A stretch of DNA of 49,130 nt, from the NCBI GenBank assembly GCA_919902125.1, contig CAKKQM010000075.1, positions 1 through 49,130 on the forward strand, read 5' to 3'. Numbering within the stretch: position 1 is the stretch's first letter; the number at the start of each line of letters is the position of its first letter. This document shows positions 25,493 through 33,852 of the stretch, one piece after another. The notes below the pieces were generated by a model that was given only the letters and a program-made list of their open reading frames with translations, was not told the DNA's origin and did not search any database. The stretch is from Actinomycetes bacterium. GTDB taxonomy: Bacteria > Actinomycetota > Actinomycetes > Nanopelagicales > Nanopelagicaceae. The position numbers and the translations under genes are program-made.

Positions 25493-26605
25493 TTATCCAT
25501 GAAGCACTTGGTGAATTGCGTTCATCACTGGTTGCCAGAGCTCCTCGGTTGAGGTTGGCACTCCCTCCACGTGAAGCCGGTTTGTCAGCAAAACAACAAC
25601 ACAATTATGAGATGGTGCAGAAGCAAAGACGGTTCCTGGAAAACCTGTATGGCCAATGAATTCCGTGGTGCATCCATTATAAGTATCCGACCAACTTCTA
25701 AACCCTAAGCGCTGTCCCACATCAGGACCAACCGCAAAAAAATCCTGCGCTACTGATTGAGAGAAAATTCCTTCTCCTTTAAGACTGGAATTTAGCGCTT
25801 CGCCAAATTGCAAAAGATCTTCCGCCGAAGCAAATAAACCGGCATGACCAGAAACACCACCAAAGATGTGGAAAGCATTTCCATCATTTACCTCACCGAC
25901 TAGAACATGACTTCGCCATTTACTAAAATTTTTCGCATCCTCTGGAACTGGATACGGAACTTTACTTTCCACCATCTGTTTTTCAATTAAATCGCCAAAT
26001 GAGGTCGCCGCAACTGGAGAATTTGCAATTGGTTGAGCAAATTGAGTCCTGCGCATCTGGAGGGGCTCAAATACAAGTGTGCTGGCTGTAGTACGTAGGC
26101 TCTCCCCCGCTACTGTAGTAAGAATCTGACCTAGGGAAATAAAACCAAGATCTGAGTAATGACGACCTTGATTAACCAAATACCGAAGGGGCATTGCAGC
26201 AATCTGCTTTATAACCTCTGCCGGATCTTGAACATTAATATAGAGCGGTCGCCACTCCCATAAGCCACTTCGGTGTAATAATAAATCTTTAATTACGATC
26301 TCTTCTTTATCGGTGTCAGACCATTCTCCTAAAAACTTGGAAACTTTGTCGCCTAAGGAAATTCCTCCACTATCAATTAAGCGCATTAAACTTGCGGTAG
26401 TTGCTAAAACCTTGGTAATCGAACCTAAATCAAAAGAAGTGTCGGCTGTCATTGGTAAAGCAGAATCAACACCGAAAAGCTGTCGGTCGCCAAGTGCAAT
26501 AATCTTTCGTTCCCCTTTAATGGAGAGACCAAAAACTAAACCCGGGGGTGATTGCTGGCCTTGGTTAAGAAGTCGATCTAGAGCACTACTAATTAGTTCA
26601 TTCAT
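25493..26605 (-). CDS. beta-lactamase-fold serine hydrolase, no signal peptide
   Basis: A 370-aa protein of the class C beta-lactamase/penicillin-binding (S12-like) family. The nucleophile motif is GSITKV (SxxK) near residue 62, the second motif YSDLGF (YxN position) near 145, and the third FIGHTGFPG (KTG position) near 315. The N-terminus lacks a signal peptide, so it should be cytoplasmic. In Bacillus subtilis a member of this broad family (AmiE/YbbE) removes peptides from MurNAc in a muropeptide-rescue operon; the location here between anmK and an RpiR gene suggests an analogous amidase or peptidase role. The ribosome site GGAGGTG is strong. Function is inference. Confidence 0.82.
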   Translation of the reverse strand: MNELISSALDRLLNQGQQSPPGLVFGLSIKGERKIIALGDRQLFGVDSALPMTADTSFDLGSITKVLATTASLMRLIDSGGISLGDKVSKFLGEWSDTDKEEIVIKDLLLHRSGLWEWRPLYINVQDPAEVIKQIAAMPLRYLVNQGRHYSDLGFISLGQILTTVAGESLRTTASTLVFEPLQMRRTQFAQPIANSPVAATSFGDLIEKQMVESKVPYPVPEDAKNFSKWRSHVLVGEVNDGNAFHIFGGVSGHAGLFASAEDLLQFGEALNSSLKGEGIFSQSVAQDFFAVGPDVGQRLGFRSWSDTYNGCTTEFIGHTGFPGTVFASAPSHNCVVVLLTNRLHVEGVPTSTEELWQPVMNAIHQVLHG

Positions 26606-26629
26606 ATTAATTGCACCTCCCCACCCCTA

Positions 26630-26644
26630 TATTCAATACCTTCA
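26630..26644 (-). promoter_or_regulatory. weak candidate operator upstream of the serine hydrolase
   Basis: On the minus strand TGAAGGTATTGAATA shares the TGAAGG half-site of the two strong candidate operators (9/15 overall). It lies 24 nt before the hydrolase ATG. The promoter elements upstream do not match the shared layout. Confidence 0.25.
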
Positions 26645-26652
26645 TCCGCAAC

Positions 26653-26674
26653 GCAATAAACCCAGAATAGAGAG
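26653..26674 (+). repeat. 22-nt exact repeat, copy 1 (intergenic)
   Basis: GCAATAAACCCAGAATAGAGAG occurs here, in the gap between the serine hydrolase and the acetyltransferase, and again in the same orientation inside the dppD-like coding sequence at 30098-30119. Confidence 0.8.
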
Positions 26675-26681
26675 TATTGAG

Positions 26682-26687
26682 TAAAGT
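26682..26687 (+). promoter_or_regulatory. TANNNT -10 box of the acetyltransferase gene
   Basis: TAAAGT lies 7 nt before GTG 26695. It falls inside the TTG-start version of the ORF and supports the shorter start. Confidence 0.4.
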
Positions 26688-26694
26688 ACTTCTC

Positions 26695-27192
26695 GTGAAG
26701 TTATCAATTCGCCCAGGTAGGCCAGCGGATATCGACGCAATTGTGCGAATTTTTCGCGCCTGTTGGCAGGTGTCGTACCGGAATTTACTTAGCGAAGAAG
26801 TTCGAAGCGCTATGACGCAAGAGAGGGCGTATGAACTCTGGTCGCCCACCACGCAGAACGATCGCGAAACTCTAATTGCAGAAATTGAATCTGGCCCTGT
26901 CGGCATGGCTCGAATCGGCTCTGATCCAGATTTTCCTAACCGCGGCCATCTTTTTTCCTTATATATCCATCCAGAGGACGCCGGAAAGGGGTTCGGTAAG
27001 GCGCTGCTCACTGCCGCTCTTGCAGAGTTAAAAGAGCGTAATTTCATTGAAATTTCACTCTGGGTCTTCCAAGAGAACCTTGGTGCGCGGGGTATTTATG
27101 AAAAAATGGGATTTGTTCCAACCGGCAGGCAGCGCATGGATATTCGTTGGCAGAGCTTGGAGATCGAGATGCTCCATAGTCAGATTAATTAA
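26695..27192 (+). CDS. GNAT family N-acetyltransferase
   Basis: A 165-aa acetyltransferase. The acetyl-CoA loop is IHPEDAGKGFGKALLTAALAEL near residue 95, followed by FIEISLWVFQENLGARGIYEKMGF, the usual GNAT C-terminal half. The acceptor is unknown; the sequence resembles general amino-acid or protein N-acetyltransferases. It is the only plus-strand gene inside the 20.4-34.8 kb locus and its end overlaps the convergent anmK end by 8 nt. GTG 26695 is preferred over TTG 26677 because TAAAGT lies 7 nt upstream and the fold starts right there (KLSIRPGRPAD). Confidence 0.85.
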   Translation: MKLSIRPGRPADIDAIVRIFRACWQVSYRNLLSEEVRSAMTQERAYELWSPTTQNDRETLIAEIESGPVGMARIGSDPDFPNRGHLFSLYIHPEDAGKGFGKALLTAALAELKERNFIEISLWVFQENLGARGIYEKMGFVPTGRQRMDIRWQSLEIEMLHSQIN

Positions 27193-28354
27193 CTACTCTA
27201 ATTCGCGTTGGTTTAATTTTACTTACGGCAGGCACTTGCAGGGGATGGGCACCGGGCGTTAACGAACCAAGCAATCTTTCACCATTGGCACCTGTGCAAC
27301 TTGGGATTTGGCCCGGTAGACCGTGTAGCGTTAAAAATCCAATTAGTGCAACCGTTAAAGATTCTTTCGCACGGGGATCAATGCCGAGTTCAGAAATTGA
27401 AAGAATTGCACATTGCCTAAGGCGATCTTGCATACGTTTCATCATCACAGGATTCGCTGATCCACCACCGGCGATATAGAGCTTGCTTAAAGAATTCTTC
27501 TCTACTTCTTGTGCAACCGTTTCAACAGTGAGCTCGAGCAAGGTCGCCATAAGATTTTCGATATTCCAAGAATGAACTGGGCCAGTTCGTTCAATTAGAT
27601 AGGGAAGATGAAATAACTCTTTCCCGGTCGATTTAGGTGCAGGTAACGAGTAATACGGTTCATTAAGAAATACATTGAGAAGATCTGTGTCCACAGTTCC
27701 TGCAGCAGCCAATTTTCCATCTTCGTCAAAGGAAACTTTGCCATTTGAATATGCGTAAATCGCAGCATCGAGAAGTCCATTTGCAGGTCCAATGTCGTAC
27801 GCCATCGGAATGATTGATTTACCAGCAATGGTGATATTGGAAATTCCACCCAAATTAAGCGCGCCCTCTGGTTTATCACTATGCCCTAAGAGCAGTTGAT
27901 CCAAAATACTTACCAATGGGGCACCATGGCCACCAGCAGCAACATCTCGTGAGCGAATATTAGAAAGTACTGGCGTACCCGTGGCTTCCGCAATCCATGA
28001 AGGCTCACCTAATTGCAAAGTGCCCTTAGCTCTATGATTGCTATCAATCCAATGGAAGAGAGTTTGGCCATGCGAGACAATCAAGTCGGGTTGAAATGAA
28101 AACTCCGAAATCGCCGCTTGAGCTGCTTTAGAAAAGGCTTGACCGATCAAAGTATCAAGTACACAAACTCGTTCCATGTCAATCGAACGTGGGGGCATCG
28201 AATCAGCAATCATTTGATGCAAGTAGGGCGAATATTCGAGCGAATTAAATCCAATCTGTTTTACTTCAATCACGTCATCGATTTGTATAAAGTCACAACA
28301 GGCAACATCAATACCATCAAAAGATGTTCCTGAAATCATTCCAATAATTTTCAT
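27185..28354 (-). CDS. anmK: anhydro-N-acetylmuramic acid kinase (AnmK)
   Basis: AnmK hydrolyses the 1,6-anhydro ring of anhydro-MurNAc and phosphorylates it, giving MurNAc-6-phosphate for MurQ. The 389-aa protein has the signature MISGTSFDGIDVACCDF at the N-terminus, LIVSHGQTLFHW near residue 92, LGGISNITI near 168, YDIGPANGLLDA near 188, and YIAGGGSANPVMM near 300. It is the last gene of the oppA-dpp operon, overlapping the upstream ATPase stop (ATGA), with ribosome site GGAGG. Its presence implies a source of anhydro sugars, hence lytic transglycosylase products. Confidence 0.95.
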   Translation of the reverse strand: MKIIGMISGTSFDGIDVACCDFIQIDDVIEVKQIGFNSLEYSPYLHQMIADSMPPRSIDMERVCVLDTLIGQAFSKAAQAAISEFSFQPDLIVSHGQTLFHWIDSNHRAKGTLQLGEPSWIAEATGTPVLSNIRSRDVAAGGHGAPLVSILDQLLLGHSDKPEGALNLGGISNITIAGKSIIPMAYDIGPANGLLDAAIYAYSNGKVSFDEDGKLAAAGTVDTDLLNVFLNEPYYSLPAPKSTGKELFHLPYLIERTGPVHSWNIENLMATLLELTVETVAQEVEKNSLSKLYIAGGGSANPVMMKRMQDRLRQCAILSISELGIDPRAKESLTVALIGFLTLHGLPGQIPSCTGANGERLLGSLTPGAHPLQVPAVSKIKPTRIRVVN

Positions 28355-29304
28355 GATTTAACCTCCGGACAGGCTACCAAATGCTCAGGTGACATTTCTA
28401 AAAGTACTGGAACTCTCTCTGAGCATGCGCCCACGGCAATAGAACAGCGCACGTGGAAAGCACAACCTGTTGGTAAATTCGCTGGATCGGGCACTTCGCC
28501 TTGCAGGGTTTTTGCAAGTGTTTCAGGATTGCCAATAATGCTGTGATCGGGCATTGCAGCAATAAGTGCCTGTGTATAGGGATGCATAGGTCTTTCAATG
28601 ATTTGTTCCCAATTACCATATTCAACGATCTTGCCAAGATACATCACGGCAATGACGTCGCTGATGTAACGGATCATTCCCAAGTCGTGGCTGATAAAAA
28701 TATAAGTAAGGCCGAACTTGGATCGCAAATCAATAAGCAAGTTCATTACTTCAGCGCGCACTGATACATCTAGGGCTGAAACTGGCTCATCAAGAATGAG
28801 TAACTCCGGTTCAGATGCCAATGCTCGAGCGATACTTACACGTTGTCTTTGACCACCAGAGAGTTGGGGCGGATAGCGATGTTTAAGATCAGGCGTTAAA
28901 CCCACAATCGATAAGAGCTCGTCGACGCGGGTTTCGATTTTATCTTTTGTGACCAATTTATGGACACGGAGAGCCTCCGCGATTGATTCGCCAAGTTGTT
29001 GCCTCGGATTTAACGACGAATATGGATCTTGGAAAACTAATTGCACCTTTGAGTGATGTGGGCGCCAATGATTTTTGGCTTTGTCCTTTATCTTTTCATT
29101 TGCCCAAGTTACGGTTCCAATAGTCGGTTTCTCTAATCCTGAAACTACACGCGCAAGAGTTGACTTACCACAACCACTCTCGCCAACGATTCCGAGGGTT
29201 TGTCCTTTCCTAAGTGTCACCGAAATGCCGTTCAACGCATTAATCACAGTTCCGGTTGCCAGAATTTTGTACTGTTTTTCTATGTTTGAGATGACAAGAC
29301 TCAT
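28351..29304 (-). CDS. peptide ABC transporter ATPase (DppF/OppF-like)
   Basis: A 317-aa ATPase with Walker A GESGCGKST near residue 40, signature LSGGQRQRVSIA near 148, and Walker B LLILDEPVSALD. The C-terminal oligopeptide-type extension has a cysteine cluster (GCAFHVRCSIAVGACSERVP) typical of Opp/Dpp ATPases that carry a 4Fe-4S cluster. It energises the permease pair together with the DppD-like subunit. It overlaps dppD by 1 nt and anmK by 4 nt. Confidence 0.94.
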   Translation of the reverse strand: MSLVISNIEKQYKILATGTVINALNGISVTLRKGQTLGIVGESGCGKSTLARVVSGLEKPTIGTVTWANEKIKDKAKNHWRPHHSKVQLVFQDPYSSLNPRQQLGESIAEALRVHKLVTKDKIETRVDELLSIVGLTPDLKHRYPPQLSGGQRQRVSIARALASEPELLILDEPVSALDVSVRAEVMNLLIDLRSKFGLTYIFISHDLGMIRYISDVIAVMYLGKIVEYGNWEQIIERPMHPYTQALIAAMPDHSIIGNPETLAKTLQGEVPDPANLPTGCAFHVRCSIAVGACSERVPVLLEMSPEHLVACPEVKS

Positions 29305-30275
29305 CAGAGAGCTCCCATCGGATGAAAACAGGCAACACTCTTTTCAAGGTTTCCCACCAAATGTGGAATCTGCGTTCGGCACTCTGGTTGCACCTTGAAA
29401 CAACGCGGAGCAAAAGCGCACGATTGCCCAACTAACCACGGCTTCTGCGGAACACCAGCGATGGATGTCAGACGTTTGCGACTCTTATCCGCCGTAGTTG
29501 GTAATGATGAAAGTAAGCCAGCAGTGTAAGGATGCTGCGGATTTGTGAATATTTCTTTCACGGTCCCCGATTCAACTATCCGCCCAGCATACATGACGAT
29601 CAATCTGTCAACGAGGTTGGCAACTACACCTAAATCATGGGTAATCCAGAGCATTGACATATTTCGCTTCTGTCGTTGCTCGGCAACCAACGAAAGAATC
29701 TGTTGTTGAATAGTTACATCTAAAGCAGTGGTGGGTTCATCGGCAATTAGTAATTTTGGTGAAAGCAGAAGAGCCATTGCAATCATGACCCGTTGGCGCA
29801 TGCCGCCCGAGAACTCGTGCGGATAACTCTGCATAGCGCGTGCTACATCGGGAATACCAACTTCTTTCAATGCATCGCGTACTCGTTGATCTGAATTCGC
29901 ATCAAGCTTTTCATGTGACTCAATAACTTCAAGAAGTTGCTTGCCGATCTTCATGACAGGATTTAGGGCAGTCATTGGATCCTGATAGACCATCGATATC
30001 GCAGAGCCCCGCAGTTCTCGTATCTGTTGAGGCGAAGCTGTGGTGAGGTTCATTCCGTTGTAATTAACCGACCCGGCAGTAACTGCAACACCCCGTGGCA
30101 ATAAACCCAGAATAGAGAGGGATGTAAGCGTCTTACCTGAACCGCTTTCACCAACAACGCCAACCGCTTCACCTGCATGTATCTCGAAAGTCACGTCATT
30201 GATAAGAGTCCGTGGATCTTGAACGGTGGAGATTCCAAGATTTTCGACCAAAAGCAGCGGCTTGAGTTGGCTCAT
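29304..30275 (-). CDS. peptide ABC transporter ATPase (DppD/OppD-like)
   Basis: A 323-aa ATPase with Walker [12 protein letters not shown] near residue 40, signature [15 protein letters not shown] near 155, and Walker [13 protein letters not shown]. The C-terminal cysteines ([15 protein letters not shown]) again match the Opp/Dpp iron-sulphur extension. It overlaps the dppC stop by 4 nt. A 22-nt stretch coding for LSILGLL is repeated exactly in the intergenic region at 26653. Confidence 0.94.
   Translation of the reverse strand: MSQLKPLLLVENLGISTVQDPRTLINDVTFEIHAGEAVGVVGESGSGKTLTSLSILGLLPRGVAVTAGSVNYNGMNLTTASPQQIRELRGSAISMVYQDPMTALNPVMKIGKQLLEVIESHEKLDANSDQRVRDALKEVGIPDVARAMQSYPHEFSGGMRQRVMIAMALLLSPKLLIADEPTTALDVTIQQQILSLVAEQRQKRNMSMLWITHDLGVVANLVDRLIVMYAGRIVESGTVKEIFTNPQHPYTAGLLSSLPTTADKSRKRLTSIAGVPQKPWLVGQSCAFAPRCFKVQPECRTQIPHLVGNLEKSVACFHPMGAL
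30098..30119 (+). repeat. 22-nt exact repeat, copy 2 (inside the DppD-like gene)
   Basis: GCAATAAACCCAGAATAGAGAG, identical to 26653-26674. Here, on the minus strand, it encodes conserved ATPase residues just after Walker A, so this copy is the likelier source. Confidence 0.8.
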
Positions 30276-31132
30276 GAGTTTCTCCGAGCTGGATCCATGG
30301 CATCGCGAAGTCCGTCACCAACAAGATTTAATCCCACAACAACAATGGTGATAAAGAGTGAAGGAAATGCCAATGTCCACCAAGCAAAAGCAGCTAAAGA
30401 TTGCGCATCAGCGACCATCAAGCCAAGAGACGCATCAGGAGGCTGGGTGCCCAAACCTAAGAAACTTAAACCTGATTCAGTAAGAATGGCCCAAGAAAGT
30501 GAGAGAGCAATTTGCACAACGATTGGTGCAGTCACATTAGGGAGAATATGTTTGATGAGAATACGCGGTGACGAGTACCCCAAGATGCGAGAAACTTTGA
30601 TGTAATCCATCTCTTTGGCAGTCAGAACAGGACCGCGCGCAACACGGATAAAGATAGGGGTGTAAACAATTGCAATAGAGAGTGCGGTGTCAACCCATGA
30701 ATTACCTAAGCTGCTCACAATCGCCAGAGCCAGAAGAATTGCCGGAAAAGCAAAAACTGCATCGCTGAGGCGAGTTATCAATAGATCAAACCACTTACCT
30801 AAGTAACCACCCAAAATGCCAAGAGTGACGCCGACCAGGGTAGCGATAGAAACAGCAACAATTGAGATAGTCAGCGAGCGTCGCATTCCATCAAAAGTAC
30901 GGGAAAAAATATCTCGACCGAATTGATCGGTCCCAAACCAGTATTTCCCGGAAGGACCTTTTAAAACCTCATCAACGTTCTGGTCTAACGGATTGTGCGG
31001 CAACCAACCAAAGGCAGCGCATAGTGATGCCACAACCATAAAAAGGAGCAAGATCGCACCGATGATGCCGCTGGTGCTTTGCAAGTAGTAATGCAATCCG
31101 CCTTTGACGATTTTATCTTTGCGTCTCATCAT
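30272..31132 (-). CDS. peptide ABC transporter permease (DppC/OppC-like)
   Basis: A 286-aa permease with an N-terminal cytoplasmic leader, five to six hydrophobic segments, and the permease-family sequence FGTDQFGRDIFSRTFDGMRRSL near residue 68, typical of DppC/OppC. The coupling loop is YIKVSRILGYSSPRILIKHILPN near residue 178. It overlaps the dppB-like gene by 4 nt upstream and the dppD-like gene by 4 nt downstream. Confidence 0.94.
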   Translation of the reverse strand: MMRRKDKIVKGGLHYYLQSTSGIIGAILLLFMVVASLCAAFGWLPHNPLDQNVDEVLKGPSGKYWFGTDQFGRDIFSRTFDGMRRSLTISIVAVSIATLVGVTLGILGGYLGKWFDLLITRLSDAVFAFPAILLALAIVSSLGNSWVDTALSIAIVYTPIFIRVARGPVLTAKEMDYIKVSRILGYSSPRILIKHILPNVTAPIVVQIALSLSWAILTESGLSFLGLGTQPPDASLGLMVADAQSLAAFAWWTLAFPSLFITIVVVGLNLVGDGLRDAMDPARRNS

Positions 31133-32109
31133 TTAATCCGTGGATCTATTTTACGATAAATCAGATCAGTAAGAACGTTTATCGTGACAAACATAATTGC
31201 AAAAATCATGACGCTGCTTTGGACGGTAGCATATTCGCGCTTGGTAATTGCATTCAATACCTGGCGGCCCATACCAGGTAAAGCAAAAATTTGCTCCACA
31301 ATGACTGCGCCACCGAGCAAATAACCAAATTGAATGCCAGTCATTGTGACAATCGGAATTAATGAGTTACGTAAAATATGGCGGTACTGGACTTTGCGGG
31401 GCGCCACGCCTTTTCCGTGTGCGGTGCGGACGAAATCCTTATCCACTGTCTCCAATAATGCAGAACGTGTCGTTCGCATGACGGGCGCTGCCACGGCAAT
31501 GCCAAGAACGAGCCCCGGAAACATCATCTGCTGGAAATTGGTCCAAGGATTTTCCCAGGGTGGCATATATTCCAAACCATTAGGAAAGTAGTGAAACTTA
31601 TTTGCCATAATCGTCACAATTGCAGTACTTAATACAAAACCAGGTATCGCCAATGCCAAGAGCCCAAATAATTGCCCCGCGAAATCCCGAAAACTTCCTG
31701 GTTTACGGGCACTAAACATCCCAATTGCGATGCCGATGACTACCCCAAGGATGGTGCCAATCAGCGCGAGTTCAACTGTGACGGGAAGTGCAGATTTTGT
31801 TAACTTCAAAACCGAGACACCGGTTGAAAAAGAATAGCCAAGTTGTCCGCTTAAGAAACTCTTCATCCATGACAGGTATTGAAGAAGTAATGATTGATCA
31901 ATGCCGTAGTAATGACGTAACTGAGCGATTTGATCTGGCGTGAGTACGCCTGTTTCAATTCCAAAAGAACCTGTGATTGTGTCGCCAGGAATCACTCGCA
32001 AGACAACAAATACGAAGATGGAAATTCCAAAAAGTGTGGAGAGGACGCTGAAAATTCGCAAAATAGTGGGAGAAAATATAAACCGCCGCAGCCTAGACAC
32101 GACCTGCAT
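31129..32109 (-). CDS. peptide ABC transporter permease (DppB/OppB-like)
   Basis: A 326-aa permease with six hydrophobic segments and the DppB/OppB-type coupling loop DFVRTAHGKGVAPRKVQYRHILRNSL near residue 225, followed by VIVEQIFALPGMGRQVLNAI. The ribosome site is strong (AAAGGGGGG about 8 nt before ATG). It follows a hairpin in the 94-nt gap after the solute-binding protein gene. Confidence 0.94.
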   Translation of the reverse strand: MQVVSRLRRFIFSPTILRIFSVLSTLFGISIFVFVVLRVIPGDTITGSFGIETGVLTPDQIAQLRHYYGIDQSLLLQYLSWMKSFLSGQLGYSFSTGVSVLKLTKSALPVTVELALIGTILGVVIGIAIGMFSARKPGSFRDFAGQLFGLLALAIPGFVLSTAIVTIMANKFHYFPNGLEYMPPWENPWTNFQQMMFPGLVLGIAVAAPVMRTTRSALLETVDKDFVRTAHGKGVAPRKVQYRHILRNSLIPIVTMTGIQFGYLLGGAVIVEQIFALPGMGRQVLNAITKREYATVQSSVMIFAIMFVTINVLTDLIYRKIDPRIK

Positions 32110-32159
32110 CGCGATTTACCCCCCTTTACATAAATACAGAATATTTAAATCAAGAAAAA

Positions 32160-32197
32160 CGGGACGGTGTGTAGATGTACATCTGCACACCGTCCCG
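32160..32197 (-). terminator. intercistronic hairpin between peptide-binding protein and DppB-like gene
   Basis: CGGGACGGTGTG ... CACACCGTCCCG is a perfect 12-bp outer stem around an inner AGATGTACATCT palindrome, with one mismatch between them. On the minus strand it begins 6 nt after the binding-protein stop and is followed by TTTTTCTTG, a classic intrinsic terminator layout. It likely gives partial termination or mRNA stabilisation inside the operon. Confidence 0.8.
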
Positions 32198-32203
32198 GCC
32201 TAA

Positions 32204-33715
32204 CTATTTGAGATCGGCTTTACGCAACTCAATCAATGAGCCTGTTGCTAGTGGAACAAAGCCAGTCAAACTCTTGGAAGTGACGCGGTACTCATATGGG
32301 GCAAAGAGCCAGATCCAAACAGCATTATTTTCTAGTTCCTCGGATATAGCCCTGTATGCAGCTTTGCGTTCTGCAACTTTGCTAGTTGATTTGCCCTTAA
32401 TAAAGAGCGCATCAAGGGTTGCTGATGAATAACCAGCAACCTTGTTTAAGTTACCAGTTGAGGTGAAGTAACGGGTGTACATCGTGTCCGGATCAATACG
32501 ACCACCATTATTAGCAATGGCGGTAGCAAAATCGGCGGCCAACCAACGAGATATGAACGTTGAGTCATCAACCAACTCGAGTTCCAAGGTAATGCCAGCC
32601 TTTGCCAACTGAGACTTCAGACTCTGAGCAATTGCAGATGCAGTCGCAAATTGAGTTGGAGCTACTATCGACTTGATGGTTAAACCCGTTGCGTAACCAG
32701 CATTGGCAAGGTACTTCTTCGCCTTCGCAATATCTGCATTTGGGCACGGACGATCATTTGGATTTGACCTGTAGGCAGGACTGGTAATTGGGCCGATAAT
32801 AGAAGCTTCGCCTGACTGTGCAGTTTTCACAACTTCTGATCGGCTAATTGCGCACTGAATGGCAAGACGGACGTTGACGTCATTCAAAGGCGCTTTCCTT
32901 GCGTTTAACTGAAGCACCATATAAGCCAACCCGGGAGTTTTGTACATTTTTAGATTCTTACCGACCTGCTTCGCAATCAATGGATCAGTGATGACTGCGA
33001 ACTGAACTGTTCCCGCATTTAACGCTGAAAGTACTGAGGCTTCGCTAGGGATAACGCGAAAAGTGACTGTGTCCAACTTCGGAGCCTTGCCCCAGTAGGT
33101 GGCATTTTTCTCTAACTTGACCGATTGACCTGGTTCCCATGAAACGAACTTAAATGGACCGGTTCCGTTTACGCTCTTGCCAATCTTGCCAGCCTTAATA
33201 TCATCGCTAGAAAGCATCGCCATATTCACGCCATCAAGTGCAGCAAGAATTGGAACGTTTGGGGTTGAAAGGTGGAGGGTGACATCAAGACCAGATGTGG
33301 TAATTGACGTAATCGTCAACAAATTTGCACGCGCTGCTGCCTTGGTGGCAGGGTCGAGAATTCTCTCTATAGATGCCTTCACATCTTGGGCATCAAAGGT
33401 TGACCCATCGTGGAACTTCACACCTTTACGAATGTGTAAACGCAACTGGGTTCCAGCGGCGTTAAATCCCCACGAGGTTGCCAGACCTGGGCGAATATCG
33501 AGTTTTGGCCCAACTTCCACCAAACTGCCATAAACAACTCCAAGTGCGCGCACTGTTGCAAAACTTGTTGCGGCTTGTGGGTCTAACTTGTCAATATCAA
33601 GAGTGATGCCCACAACAAGATCCTTACTTACAGCTTGAGCAGGTGCTATAAGCACCACACTTGCTACGAGTGCCGTGGCTACGCCAACGACTGCAATCTT
33701 CTTTCTCAATCTCAT
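32204..33715 (-). CDS. peptide ABC transporter solute-binding protein (family 5)
   Basis: A 503-aa extracytoplasmic binding protein of the SBP_bac_5 (OppA/DppA) family. The signal peptide MRLRKKIAVVGVATALVASVVLIAPAQA is followed by mature VSKDLVVGITLDIDKLDPQ. Family features are FHDGSTFDAQDVKASIERI near residue 100 and GTGPFKFVSWEPGQSVKLEKN near 165. There is no lipobox cysteine. The start is set at ATG 33715, preceded by GGGAAAGGG; the 20 extra N-terminal residues in the ORF track are not signal-like. It leads the oppA-dppBCDF-anmK operon. Related murein-peptide or muropeptide ligands are plausible from context. Confidence 0.92.
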   Translation of the reverse strand: MRLRKKIAVVGVATALVASVVLIAPAQAVSKDLVVGITLDIDKLDPQAATSFATVRALGVVYGSLVEVGPKLDIRPGLATSWGFNAAGTQLRLHIRKGVKFHDGSTFDAQDVKASIERILDPATKAAARANLLTITSITTSGLDVTLHLSTPNVPILAALDGVNMAMLSSDDIKAGKIGKSVNGTGPFKFVSWEPGQSVKLEKNATYWGKAPKLDTVTFRVIPSEASVLSALNAGTVQFAVITDPLIAKQVGKNLKMYKTPGLAYMVLQLNARKAPLNDVNVRLAIQCAISRSEVVKTAQSGEASIIGPITSPAYRSNPNDRPCPNADIAKAKKYLANAGYATGLTIKSIVAPTQFATASAIAQSLKSQLAKAGITLELELVDDSTFISRWLAADFATAIANNGGRIDPDTMYTRYFTSTGNLNKVAGYSSATLDALFIKGKSTSKVAERKAAYRAISEELENNAVWIWLFAPYEYRVTSKSLTGFVPLATGSLIELRKADLK

Positions 33716-33759
33716 TATTTTCCCTTTCCCAAGGTGGAATCGACTTGACTCCACGGCGG

Positions 33760-33825
33760 TGAAAAAAACCTTCATAGATTCTGCCCAACTGTGGAAATCA
33801 TTGCCTTATTTAACCCCTAGGTCAA
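33760..33825 (-). promoter_or_regulatory. oppA-operon promoter with candidate operator
   Basis: On the minus strand: -35 TTGACC (33820-33825), 17-nt spacer, -10 AATGAT (33797-33802), 22 nt, then TGAAGGTTTTTTTCA (33760-33774). Spacings are identical to the RpiR-operon promoter and the site differs at one of 15 positions. The operator sits 44 nt before the oppA ATG, inside the predicted 5' leader. Confidence 0.7.
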
Positions 33826-33852
33826 GCGGTGCTAGAAGTAAAATTTGGCGAG

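Noticed and set aside
26607-27047. 146-aa minus-strand ORF between the serine hydrolase and anmK
   Set aside because: Mostly antisense to the GNAT acetyltransferase, which has clear family motifs; only its N-terminus reaches the gap.
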